A stretch of 64,000 bases of DNA from Microbacterium sp. TNHR37B (GTDB taxonomy: Bacteria; Actinomycetota; Actinomycetes; Actinomycetales; Microbacteriaceae), in assembly GCF_001620065.1 (NCBI RefSeq), contig NZ_LQGV01000001.1, positions 930,001 to 994,000 on the forward strand, read 5' to 3'. The notes beneath the pieces are model-generated. The model did not search any database, was not told the origin of the DNA, and saw nothing but the letters and a program-made list of their open reading frames with translations. Shown one piece after another: positions 53,497 to 61,722 of this stretch. The stretch's first letter is position 1. The number at the start of each line of letters is the position of its first letter. Position numbers and translations under genes: made by a program.

Positions 53497-54497
53497 GCGA
53501 GGCGCGCGGGGTCACCCTCAAGGACATCGCCCTGCGCGCCGGGGTGTCCACCGCCGCGATCAGCCAGGCGCTCAACGATCGCGGCAGCCTTCGGCCGGAG
53601 ACCCGCGAGCGCATCAAGCTCATCGCGGCCGAGCTCGGCTATACGCCCAACAAGCACGCCGCCGCCCTGCGGAGCGGACGCACCATGTCGGTCGGATTCG
53701 TCATGGGCGACACGACCGACGGCGACGCCCGCCGCGCGCTCCAGCGCACGCGCCAGCTGAACGCCCTCGTACGGGCCTCGGCAGCCCACGGGTTCACGGT
53801 GACGGTCCTCCCCGATGCCCGCCCCGACCTCCTGCCGGGCGCCCAGGTCGATCTGCTCTACTTCCCCGATCCCGCCGACGACCGCGCCGTCCTCCGTGAG
53901 GCGGCTGCCCGCGGCATCCCGGTCGTCGCGAACGACCTCTACATCGCGGGGGCGCCCGGTCTCAGCATCCGCACCGGCTACGACGCGGCCGTCCGCGCCG
54001 GGCTCGCGCATCTGGAGAGCGCGGGGGCCGAGCGCATCGGCTTCCTCGTCGATGAGAGCGAGGTCCCGCGCGATCAGATCGGCGAGAGCGCCTACCTCGC
54101 CTGGTCGGCCGTGCGCGGTCGCACGCCGCTCGTCGCCCGCGTGGACCCGGGACGCCGCCGCCTGGCCCGGGAGGTACGCGACCTCCTCGAGCGAGGCGCC
54201 GACGCGGTGTTCGCCTTCTGCGAGGAAGGGCCGGAGATCTATCTCCAGCTGGAGGCCACCACCGCGGTCATCCCGCGCGATCTCCAGCTCGTCGCGCTGT
54301 GCACCAGCGAACCGGGAACCCGCGACTGCGCCCTCAACGAGCGCCTCGGTGTCACGCACGTGTGCGTCCACCCCGAGCGCGCGGCCGACGCGATGTTCGC
54401 CGCGATCGAGTCCCTCACCGGCACCCTCGTACCCCGGGACGTGCCGCAGGTGATCGACCTGCCCTGGGAGCTCGTCCGCGGATCCACGACGCGCTGA
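53493..54497 (+). CDS. LacI-family regulator coupled to hemA
   Basis: 334 residues. The N-terminal LacI helix-turn-helix VTLKDIALRAGVSTAAISQALNDRG with hinge GYTPNKHAAALRSGRT is followed by a periplasmic-binding-protein-like effector domain. GTG 53493 overlaps the hemA stop (GTGA) and has GGAGGAG upstream, so the two proteins are made together. LacI regulators normally sense sugars, yet the linked genes are all heme synthesis. The target may be the hemA/hemE promoter with a tetrapyrrole-related or metabolic effector; this is inference from position. Confidence 0.85.
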   Translation: MSEARGVTLKDIALRAGVSTAAISQALNDRGSLRPETRERIKLIAAELGYTPNKHAAALRSGRTMSVGFVMGDTTDGDARRALQRTRQLNALVRASAAHGFTVTVLPDARPDLLPGAQVDLLYFPDPADDRAVLREAAARGIPVVANDLYIAGAPGLSIRTGYDAAVRAGLAHLESAGAERIGFLVDESEVPRDQIGESAYLAWSAVRGRTPLVARVDPGRRRLAREVRDLLERGADAVFAFCEEGPEIYLQLEATTAVIPRDLQLVALCTSEPGTRDCALNERLGVTHVCVHPERAADAMFAAIESLTGTLVPRDVPQVIDLPWELVRGSTTR

Positions 54498-54505
54498 TCC
54501 ACCCC

Positions 54506-54528
54506 GACGCCCGTCCGCCGGGCTCGTC
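54506..54528. terminator. Hairpin between convergent lacI-type gene and tatD
   Basis: GACGCCCG pairs with CGGGC-t-CGTC across a five-base loop, with one bulged base. It lies in the 33-bp gap between the two stops and could serve both strands. No U-tract. Confidence 0.4.
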
Positions 54529-54530
54529 TG

Positions 54531-55406
54531 CTAAGAGAAGGAGCCGTAGACGGCGAGAGTGTTGGCGGCGATCTGTGCGCAGAACTCGTCGAGGCCCAGC
54601 CCCCGCTCCTGTGCAAGGAAGCGCACCGTGAGCGGCACGAGGTACGGCGCATTCGGCCTCCCCCGTAGTGGCACCGGCGTCAGGAACGGCGCGTCAGTCT
54701 CGACCAGCACGCGATCGAGCGGCGTCACCGCGAACGCGTCGCGGAGGTTCTGCGCGTTCTTGAACGTCACGTTGCCCGCAAAGCTCAGCCAGTAGCCGCG
54801 GTCGGCGGCCACGCGTGCCATGTCGGCGTCGCCCGAGAAGCAGTGGAAGACGGTCCGTTCCGGCGCTCCCACCCGCTCGAGCGTCTCCAGTACGGCGTCG
54901 TGCGCGTCGCGATCGTGGATCTGCATCGCCAGGTCGTGCTTCTTCGCCAGGGCGATGTGCGCCTCGAAGCTCTCGAGCTGGGCCGGCACCCCCTCCTCAC
55001 CCGTGCGGAAGAAGTCGAGCCCGGTCTCCCCGATGGCCCGTACGCGCGGCTGAGCGGCGAGATCGTCGATGACGGCGATCGCCTCGGCCAGTCGTCCCTG
55101 CGCGGCGTAGGCCGGGGCCTCGTTCGGATGGATCGCCACCGCCGCAAGGACCCCCGGATGGTGCGCCGCCGCCCACGCCGACCACCTGCTCGACTCGATG
55201 TCGCCACCGGCCTGCACGACCCCGGCGACCCCTGCCGCCGCGGCGCGGGCGAGGTGCTCGCCGAGGGGAAGACCCTCGCCGTCCTCGATCTCCAGGTGGG
55301 TGTGGTTGTCGTAGACCGCGACGGAGAGGGGCTCGGGCGCGGGCGGATAGCTCACATCGCGGTTGCCCTTCTCTCGCACCCGGACATAGCCCGACGGATC
55401 GGTCAT
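54531..55406 (-). CDS. tatD: TatD-family metal-dependent hydrolase
   Basis: 291-residue amidohydrolase-fold nuclease. Metal ligands are in DNHTHLE, GETGLDFF, HCFSGD and ETDAPFL. TatD proteins act as 3'-5' exonucleases and may repair oxidative DNA damage or process D-amino-acyl-tRNA. The ATG at 55406 lies 22 bp after metG on the same strand, the standard actinobacterial metG-tatD pair. An N-terminal extension of about 30 residues precedes the barrel. Confidence 0.93.
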   Translation of the reverse strand: MTDPSGYVRVREKGNRDVSYPPAPEPLSVAVYDNHTHLEIEDGEGLPLGEHLARAAAAGVAGVVQAGGDIESSRWSAWAAAHHPGVLAAVAIHPNEAPAYAAQGRLAEAIAVIDDLAAQPRVRAIGETGLDFFRTGEEGVPAQLESFEAHIALAKKHDLAMQIHDRDAHDAVLETLERVGAPERTVFHCFSGDADMARVAADRGYWLSFAGNVTFKNAQNLRDAFAVTPLDRVLVETDAPFLTPVPLRGRPNAPYLVPLTVRFLAQERGLGLDEFCAQIAANTLAVYGSFS

Positions 55407-55428
55407 GGCGTGTCGGCTCCTCGAGAGG

Positions 55429-57000
55429 TCAGGACTGGTCGACGCGGGGGAACAGCGGGGCGAGGCCGTTGACGCTGCCCCCGGGACGCAGCCCTCCCCA
55501 TGTGCCCGCCTCGCGCAACGGCTGGTCGACGAGCCGGCCGAGGGCGTCCGCGCCGAGCGCGACCCAGAGCTTCTCCGTCGCCGCCGGCATGATCGGAGAC
55601 AGCAGCACGGCGAGCGCACGCAGTCCCTCGGCGGCGGTGTACAGCACCGTCCCGAGGCGCGCGCGTCGACCGTCGTCCTTCGCGAGCGCCCAGGGCTCGT
55701 TCTCGGTGATGTAGCCGTTGAGGGCGTCGACGATCGTCCAGATCGCCGTGATCGCCTCGTCGGGCCGGAACCGTTCCATCGCCGCGTCGGCGGCCTCGGC
55801 CGCATCGGCGACCGTGCGCTGGATGCGCTCATCGGCCTCGGTGGTCTCGGCCGAGGGCGGCACCACGCCGTCGAAGTAACGCTCGATCATCGCGACGGTG
55901 CGCGAGGCCAGGTTGCCGAAGCCGTTGGCGAGCTCCGCCTGGTAGCGCGCCGACAGATCTTCCCACGAGAACGAGCCGTCCTGACCGAACGCGATCGCCG
56001 AGAGGAAGTAGAACCGGTACGCGTCCGAGCCGAAGACGTCCGTGATCTCCTGCGGTGCGATGCCCGTGAGCTTGGACTTGGACATCTTCTCGCCGCCCAC
56101 GAGCAGCCACCCGTGCGCGAAGACACCGCGCGGGACGTCGAGACCGGCCGCCATCAGCATCGCCGGCCAGATCACCGCGTGGAAGCGGAGGATGTCCTTG
56201 CCGACCACGTGGTAGGCGGGCCATCGGCGCGCGAACTGCTCGGGATCGGTCCCGTAGCCCACGGCCGTCGCATAGTTCAAGAGAGCGTCGACCCACACGT
56301 AGATGACGTGGGTGTCGTCCCACGGCACGCGGATGCCCCAGTCGAACGCGGAGCGCGAGATGGAGAGGTCCTTCAGACCGCTGCGCACGAAGGAGATGAC
56401 CTCATTGCGCGCGGATTCGGGGCGCACGAAATCGGGTTCGTCGCGGTAGAGCTCCAGGAGACGGTCCTGGAACTCGCTCAGCTTGAAGAAGTAGTTCTTC
56501 TCCTGCAGCAGCTCCAGCGGCTTGGAGTGGATCGCGCAGACCTTGAGCCCCTCGAACGGTCCGGTGCCGTCGACGATCTCCGCCTCGGGCTTGAACTCCT
56601 CGCACCCGACGCAATAGAGCGCCTCGTACTCCCCCGCATAGATGTACCCGCGGTCGTAGAGCGCCTGCACGAACTGCTGCACCCGCTCCTCGTGACGGGG
56701 CTGGGTCGTCCGGATGAAGTCGTCGTTGGCGACGTCGAGGGTCTCCAGCAGGGGGAACCACGACTCCTGCACGAGGCGGTCGACCCACTCCTGGGGCGTG
56801 ACGCCGTTGGCGGCAGCAGCACGCAGCATCTTCTGACCGTGCTCGTCGGTGCCCGTGAGCATCCAGGTGTCGTCCCCTGCCTGGCGGTGCCAGCGCGCGA
56901 GGGCGTCGACGGCGACCGACGTGTACCCGTGACCGATGTGCGGAAGGTCGCTCGGGTAGTAGATCGGCGTCGTGATGTAGAAGGAACGGCCGTTGCTCAC
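55429..57000 (-). CDS. metG: Methionyl-tRNA synthetase
   Basis: 523-residue class I synthetase. HIGH is in DLPHIGHGYT and KMSKS in GGEKMSKSKL. A single zinc knuckle is built from CVGCEEFK and a later CAIHSK. The GTG start at 57000 is six bases from a TAGAAT box with no Shine-Dalgarno, which points to a leaderless mRNA. The C-terminal dimerisation (EMAP-like) domain found in E. coli MetG is absent, as usual for actinobacteria. Confidence 0.96.
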   Translation of the reverse strand: MSNGRSFYITTPIYYPSDLPHIGHGYTSVAVDALARWHRQAGDDTWMLTGTDEHGQKMLRAAAANGVTPQEWVDRLVQESWFPLLETLDVANDDFIRTTQPRHEERVQQFVQALYDRGYIYAGEYEALYCVGCEEFKPEAEIVDGTGPFEGLKVCAIHSKPLELLQEKNYFFKLSEFQDRLLELYRDEPDFVRPESARNEVISFVRSGLKDLSISRSAFDWGIRVPWDDTHVIYVWVDALLNYATAVGYGTDPEQFARRWPAYHVVGKDILRFHAVIWPAMLMAAGLDVPRGVFAHGWLLVGGEKMSKSKLTGIAPQEITDVFGSDAYRFYFLSAIAFGQDGSFSWEDLSARYQAELANGFGNLASRTVAMIERYFDGVVPPSAETTEADERIQRTVADAAEAADAAMERFRPDEAITAIWTIVDALNGYITENEPWALAKDDGRRARLGTVLYTAAEGLRALAVLLSPIMPAATEKLWVALGADALGRLVDQPLREAGTWGGLRPGGSVNGLAPLFPRVDQS

Positions 57001-57006
57001 CCCAGG

Positions 57007-57012
57007 ATTCTA
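57007..57012 (-). promoter_or_regulatory. Putative -10 box of a leaderless metG transcript
   Basis: TAGAAT on the minus strand, an excellent TANNNT match, ends six bases before the GTG start at 56998-57000. Confidence 0.55.
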
Positions 57013-57048
57013 GTTGGGCGGGCGGAGCCGATCGCTCTGTGTGACGGG

Positions 57049-58062
57049 TCAGGCCGTGTCGCGCACCACCAGAGTGGTCGGAAGCATCACCGGCTCACGG
57101 GGGGTCCCCCCGATGACGTCGAGGACCATGTCGACCATCGTGCTGGAGATCTCCGCCCAGGGCTGGCGCACGGTCGTCAGCGGCGGGGTGTGCAGCGCGG
57201 CCAGTCCCGAATCGTCGAACCCGGCGACGGCGACGTCCTCGGGAACGCGCCGGCCCGCGCGACGCAGCGCCGCGATGGCGCCGACGGCCATCACGTCGGA
57301 CGCGGCGAAGACGGCGTCGATGTCGGGCGCGCGCTCCAGCAGCCGCGTCATCGCGGCGTCTCCGGTGGCCTGCTCGTAGCTGCCCTGCTCCACCAGTGCG
57401 GGATCGAACAGCTCGCCCATCTCTTCGCGGAAGCCGACGAGGCGGAAGCGACCGCCCGGAGTGTCGTTCGGACCGGTGATGAGGGCGATCCTGCGGTGCC
57501 CGCGGTCCAGGAGATAACGGGTCATCATCCGGGCCGATCCGGCCTCGTCGACCGAGACGTGGGGGACGCCGGCGACTTCGCCCAACGGGATACCGGTGCA
57601 GACGGTGGGAACGCCGGCCTCGACGAGCGCGGCCAGCAGCGAGTCCGACTCGTGCGAGGAGACCAGGAGGACACCGTCCACGTGACCGGCCCGGACGTAG
57701 CGTTCGACGTTGGCCTGTTCGGTGGCGGTGTCGGCGATCAGGAGCACGAGGGTCATCGAACGCTCCGCGAGAGCCTCGGTCGCCCCGCGGAGGAGGAGAG
57801 CGAAGGTCGGGTCGGCGAAGAGGAGGTGCTGCGGCTCGGTGAGGAGGAACGCCAGCGAGTTGGACCGCCCGGTCGCGAGGCTCCGCGCGGCGTGGTTGGC
57901 GGTGTACCCCGTCTCCACGATCGCCGCCTCGACGGCGGCGCGGGCTTCGGGGGACACCCAGTGCCCTCCGTTGATGACGCGCGACACGGTGCCGTAAGAG
58001 ACCCCGGCCACGGCCGCGACATCGCGGATGGTCGGTTTCCGGGGAGTCGGCGCCGCAGTCAT
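57049..58062 (-). CDS. LacI-family regulator of the beta-galactoside locus
   Basis: 337 residues. Helix-turn-helix TIRDVAAVAGVSYGTVSRVINGG is followed by a sugar-binding periplasmic-like domain with HVSVDEAGSARMMTRYLLDRGHRRIALITG. It diverges from the GH42 gene. Two nearly identical 16-bp palindromes in the 151-bp gap are its probable operators, one just downstream of the GH42 promoter. The ATG follows a TAGAGT box by seven bases, suggesting a leaderless mRNA. Release by a galactoside is the expected induction. Confidence 0.9.
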   Translation of the reverse strand: MTAAPTPRKPTIRDVAAVAGVSYGTVSRVINGGHWVSPEARAAVEAAIVETGYTANHAARSLATGRSNSLAFLLTEPQHLLFADPTFALLLRGATEALAERSMTLVLLIADTATEQANVERYVRAGHVDGVLLVSSHESDSLLAALVEAGVPTVCTGIPLGEVAGVPHVSVDEAGSARMMTRYLLDRGHRRIALITGPNDTPGGRFRLVGFREEMGELFDPALVEQGSYEQATGDAAMTRLLERAPDIDAVFAASDVMAVGAIAALRRAGRRVPEDVAVAGFDDSGLAALHTPPLTTVRQPWAEISSTMVDMVLDVIGGTPREPVMLPTTLVVRDTA

Positions 58063-58069
58063 CGACGTG

Positions 58070-58075
58070 ACTCTA
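58070..58075 (-). promoter_or_regulatory. Putative -10 box of a leaderless lacI-type transcript
   Basis: TAGAGT on the minus strand, seven bases before the ATG at 58060-58062. No Shine-Dalgarno is present. Confidence 0.5.
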
Positions 58076-58116
58076 CCCTGTCGTCTCGCCACGACGGGGA
58101 GACGGGCACCGGGAAT

Positions 58117-58132
58117 CTGTAACCGGTCACAG
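58117..58132. promoter_or_regulatory. LacI-type operator 1
   Basis: CTGTAACCGGTCACAG, a 16-bp palindrome with one mismatch in its arms, centred on CCGG as is usual for LacI-family sites. Its centre is 69 bp from that of operator 2, a spacing that permits looping. Confidence 0.7.
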
Positions 58133-58169
58133 TTGGATAACGAACGACGGCGGCCCGCGGCGTCGGACG

Positions 58170-58201
58170 TACACTGATCGCGAGGCTGTGACCGGTCACA
58201 G
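58170..58201 (+). promoter_or_regulatory. GH42 operon promoter and operator 2
   Basis: TACACT at 58170-58175 fits a -10 box; no good -35 is seen. The perfect palindrome CTGTGACCGGTCACAG at 58186-58201 would cover about +5 to +20, so bound repressor should block transcription. Confidence 0.7.
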
Positions 58202-58213
58202 TTACCCAGGACG

Positions 58214-60283
58214 ATGAGGACCCGACTCGACATGCATGCCCCCGCGCTTCCCGACACGCTCGGTGCCACCTCCGCGTGGCCCGCCCTCACGGGAATCGCC
58301 TACGGAGGCGACTACACGCCCGAGCAGTGGCCGCGCGAGGTCTGGGAGGAAGACGTCGCCCTCATGCGCGACGCCGGCGTCAACCTCGTGAGCATCGGCA
58401 TCTTCGCGTGGGCGCTGCTGGAAGTCAGCGAGGGCGAGTTCGACTTCGACTGGCTCGACGACGTGATCGACCTGCTCCACCGGAACGGCATCTCCGTCGA
58501 CCTCGGCACCCCCACCGCCTCTCCACCGGCCTGGTTCTTCGCCCAGCATCCCGATGCCCGCGCCGTCACGAGGGACGGTGTCCCGCTGGGGTTCGGGGCC
58601 CGCGGCATGGCCTCCCACTCGGCTCCGGCCTACCGCGAGGCCGCCGTGCGGATCGCCACGGAGCTGGCCCGCCGCTACGGCCACCACCCCGCCGTCGTGC
58701 TGTGGCACGTGCACAACGAGTACGGCGTGCCCGTCGGCGAGGACTACTCCGCCCACTCCGTCCGGGAATGGCGGCGGTGGCTGCAGGAACGCTACGAGAC
58801 CCTCGACGCGCTCAACGCCGCGTGGGGAACGGCGTTCTGGGGACAGCACTACGGAGAGTGGGAGCACATCGGCGCCCCCGCCACCGCACCCTCGGTCGTC
58901 AACCCTGCACAACGCCTCGACTTCGCCCGGTTCACCGACCACCAGCTGCGCTCCTGCTTCATCGCCGAACGCGACGCGATCCGCGCGCACAGCGACCGGC
59001 CCATCACCACCAACTTCATGGCGAACCAGCACAACGGATGCGACCTCTGGGCCTGGGCGCGCGAGGTCGACATCGTCTCCGACGACCACTACCTCTGGGC
59101 CGCCGACGAAGAAGGAGAGATCGGGCTGGCGATCGCCGCGGACCTGACGCGCTCGGTCGGACGCGGGGCGCCCTGGATCCTGATGGAGCACTCGACGTCC
59201 GCGGTCAACTGGCAGCCGCGCAACGTCGCGAAGCGGCCCGGCGAGATGGCGCGCAACTCGCTGTCCCACTTCGGGCGGGGCGCCGACGGCATCCTGTTCT
59301 TCCAGTGGCGGGCGTCCCGTTCCGGCGCCGAGAAGTTCCACTCCGCGATGCTCCCCCACGCCGGCACGACCTCCCGCGTCTGGCGGGAAGTCGTCGACCT
59401 GGGGGCGAAGCTGCGCGCGCTCGCCGAGGTGCGCGGCTCCCACGTGCCCGCCGAGGTCGCCGTCCTCTGGGACTTCGAGTCGTTCTGGGCCCAGGACCTC
59501 GAGTGGCGCCCGTCCGAGGACGTCAGCCACGCCGAGCGCATCCGTGCCTTCTACGAGAAGCTGTGGCGCGACCAGATCACCGTGAACTTCGCCCTCCCCG
59601 GCCACGACCTCTCCCGGTACAAGCTCGTGATCGCCCCCGCGCAGTACATGCTGAGCGCGGCCGACGCCGAGAACCTGAACCGCTACGTCGAAGGCGGCGG
59701 CACCCTCGTCGTCTCCTTCTTCTCCGCCGTCGTCGACGAGCACGACGCCGTCCACGCCGGGGGTTTCGCGGCTCCGCTCGAGCCCTCGCTCGGGCTCCGC
59801 GTCGAGGAGCACCTGCCCCTTCGCGCGGGAGACGTCGCCGGCATCGTCTTCGACGAGACGCCCTACCCGGCCGACACCTGGCAGGAGGACCTCGTCCTCA
59901 CGACCGCCGAGGTCCGCGCCACGTACGACGGCGGACCCGCCGCGGGAGGGCCCGCCGTCACCCGGAACACGCACGGCGACGGCGTGGGCTGGTACCTCAG
60001 CACCCGACCCGACGCAGCGGGGCTCGCCGCGGTGCTCGATGCGGCCTATGCCGACGCCGGCATCTCCCCGAGCGGGCTTCCCGCGGGAGTGGAAGCGGTC
60101 CGGCGCATCACCGACGAGGCCGAGTACCTCATCGCCATCAACCACGGAACCGAGACCGTTTCGTTGCAGACATCGGGCTTCGACCTGCTGACACAGGAGG
60201 AAGCACGAGGCACGCTGGTGCTGAGTGCGGGAGACGTCGCCGTCATCCGCACGCAGCGCACAGCCGAAGGGGGTGGTCGATGA
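58214..60283 (+). CDS. Beta-galactosidase, glycoside hydrolase family 42
   Basis: 689-residue cytosolic enzyme of three GH42 domains: TIM barrel, a trimerisation domain (about residues 400-620) and a small C-terminal beta domain. The acid/base is Glu169 in HVHNEYG and the nucleophile Glu325 in LMEHSTSAVNW. No signal peptide, so it acts on imported oligosaccharides. GH42 enzymes favour beta-1,4- or beta-1,6-galacto-oligosaccharides over lactose. The start is ambiguous between ATG 58214, with AGGA very close, and ATG 58232. Followed by importer genes, all under LacI-type control. Confidence 0.93.
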   Translation: MRTRLDMHAPALPDTLGATSAWPALTGIAYGGDYTPEQWPREVWEEDVALMRDAGVNLVSIGIFAWALLEVSEGEFDFDWLDDVIDLLHRNGISVDLGTPTASPPAWFFAQHPDARAVTRDGVPLGFGARGMASHSAPAYREAAVRIATELARRYGHHPAVVLWHVHNEYGVPVGEDYSAHSVREWRRWLQERYETLDALNAAWGTAFWGQHYGEWEHIGAPATAPSVVNPAQRLDFARFTDHQLRSCFIAERDAIRAHSDRPITTNFMANQHNGCDLWAWAREVDIVSDDHYLWAADEEGEIGLAIAADLTRSVGRGAPWILMEHSTSAVNWQPRNVAKRPGEMARNSLSHFGRGADGILFFQWRASRSGAEKFHSAMLPHAGTTSRVWREVVDLGAKLRALAEVRGSHVPAEVAVLWDFESFWAQDLEWRPSEDVSHAERIRAFYEKLWRDQITVNFALPGHDLSRYKLVIAPAQYMLSAADAENLNRYVEGGGTLVVSFFSAVVDEHDAVHAGGFAAPLEPSLGLRVEEHLPLRAGDVAGIVFDETPYPADTWQEDLVLTTAEVRATYDGGPAAGGPAVTRNTHGDGVGWYLSTRPDAAGLAAVLDAAYADAGISPSGLPAGVEAVRRITDEAEYLIAINHGTETVSLQTSGFDLLTQEEARGTLVLSAGDVAVIRTQRTAEGGGR

Positions 60284-60331
60284 CCGACCCCGCACCTGCG
60301 GGCCCGCCCGCGAACACGCACTGAACACAGC

Positions 60332-60352
60332 GCCGCAGCATCCGTCTGCGGC
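60332..60352 (+). other. Intercistronic hairpin between the GH42 gene and the binding-protein gene
   Basis: GCCGCAG and CTGCGGC form a seven-base stem with a seven-base loop in the 136-bp gap. No U-tract follows. It may stabilise or set the ratio of upstream and downstream mRNA, since binding proteins are usually made in excess. Confidence 0.45.
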
Positions 60353-60419
60353 ACCCCACCCGGTCGTGACGAATCCCCCCAGGGGGACGAGGCCCGGCCA
60401 TCCTTCGGAAGGAAAATCC

Positions 60420-61664
60420 ATGCGCAAGATGGGCATCGCCGTCGCCGCCCTCGCGACGACCGGCATCCTGCTGGCCGGCTGCTCCAGCAACACCCCCACC
60501 ACCCCGGCACCGTCGGAGTCGTCGGCCGCCGCAATCGACGCGAGCGGCGTGACGCTCACCGTCTGGACCGACGAGAACCGGAAGCCGGCGATCGCGGCGG
60601 CGGCCAAGACCTTCGAGTCGGAGACCGGCGGCAAGATCGAGCTCGTCCAGAAGAACTTCGACGACATCCGCACCGACTTCACCAACCAGGTCCCCACCGG
60701 CGAAGGCCCCGACATCACGATCGGTGCCCACGACTGGCTCGGCGGACTCGTGCAGGCCGGTGTCGTCTCACCCCTGGACCTCACCGACACCGCGAGCAAC
60801 TTCGCGCCGGTGTCGCTGGACGCCTTCACCTACGACGGCCAGCTCTACGCCCTTCCCTACTCGCTGGAGACCATCGCGCTGATCCAGAACACCGACCTCG
60901 TCGGCGAGGACGCCCCGGCGACGTGGGACGACATGATCGCGGCGGGCGAGAAGGCCGGAGTCGAGCGCCCCGTCGTCATCAACACCGCGGGACAGACCGG
61001 TGACGCCTACACGATGTACGGCTTCCAGACCTCCTTCGGCGCGCCCGTCTTCCAGAGCGACGACAAGGGCTACACGACCGAGGTCGGCATGGGCGGCGAC
61101 GCCGGCAAGGCCTTCGCCGAGTGGCTCGGCGCGAACGGGGAGAAGGGCGACGGCTACATCTCCACGACCGTCGACTACGACACCAACAACGAGCTGTTCG
61201 CCAGCGGCAAGGCCGCCTACACCGTCCAGGGTCCGTGGGCGATCGCGGCGCTCACCGAGAAGGGCGTGAAGGTCAAGGTCAACCCGATCCCGTCGGCCGG
61301 TGGCCAGACGGCATCGCCGTTCGTCGGTGTCCAGGGCTTCTACATCAGCTCGCAGAGCAAGAACGCGCTGGTCGCGCAGGAGTTCCTCACCAAGTACCTC
61401 GCGACCTACGACGCGCAGAAGGCGCTGTACGAGGCCGACCCGCGCATCCCCGCGTGGAACGACCTGGCCACCGAGGTCTCCTCCGACCCGGTCATCGCCG
61501 GCTTCGTCGCCTCCTCGAAGAACGGCGTCCCGATGCCGAACATCCCCGAGATGGGCTCGGTCTGGGACCTGTGGAACGCCGCACAGGTGCAGATCATCAA
61601 GGGCGCGAACCCCGCCTCCACCTGGGACAAGATGATCAGCGACCTCGAGGCGCTGATCGGCTGA
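60420..61664 (+). CDS. Sugar ABC transporter substrate-binding lipoprotein (MalE/GanS-like)
   Basis: 414 residues. Lipoprotein signal ending LLAGC with Cys21, then a Thr/Pro/Ser linker and an SBP_bac_1 domain starting LTVWTDENRKPAI, the maltose-binding-protein-like opening. PDITIGAHDWLGGLVQAG, PYSLETIALIQN and AAYTVQGPWAI are conserved in maltodextrin and galacto-oligosaccharide binders. GAAGGAAAA precedes the ATG. Within this locus its ligand is probably a galacto-oligosaccharide or galactan fragment. Confidence 0.92.
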   Translation: MRKMGIAVAALATTGILLAGCSSNTPTTPAPSESSAAAIDASGVTLTVWTDENRKPAIAAAAKTFESETGGKIELVQKNFDDIRTDFTNQVPTGEGPDITIGAHDWLGGLVQAGVVSPLDLTDTASNFAPVSLDAFTYDGQLYALPYSLETIALIQNTDLVGEDAPATWDDMIAAGEKAGVERPVVINTAGQTGDAYTMYGFQTSFGAPVFQSDDKGYTTEVGMGGDAGKAFAEWLGANGEKGDGYISTTVDYDTNNELFASGKAAYTVQGPWAIAALTEKGVKVKVNPIPSAGGQTASPFVGVQGFYISSQSKNALVAQEFLTKYLATYDAQKALYEADPRIPAWNDLATEVSSDPVIAGFVASSKNGVPMPNIPEMGSVWDLWNAAQVQIIKGANPASTWDKMISDLEALIG

Positions 61665-61722
61665 TTCCGCTCCGGGGCGGGTGCCTGCACCCGCCCCGGA
61701 CCTCTCATCGAAGGAGATGCAC

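Noticed and set aside
60280..60324. A 14-codon frame overlapping the GH42 stop (MTDPAPAG...)
   Set aside because: Too short, low complexity and without its own ribosome site; mentioned only as a possible coupling peptide.
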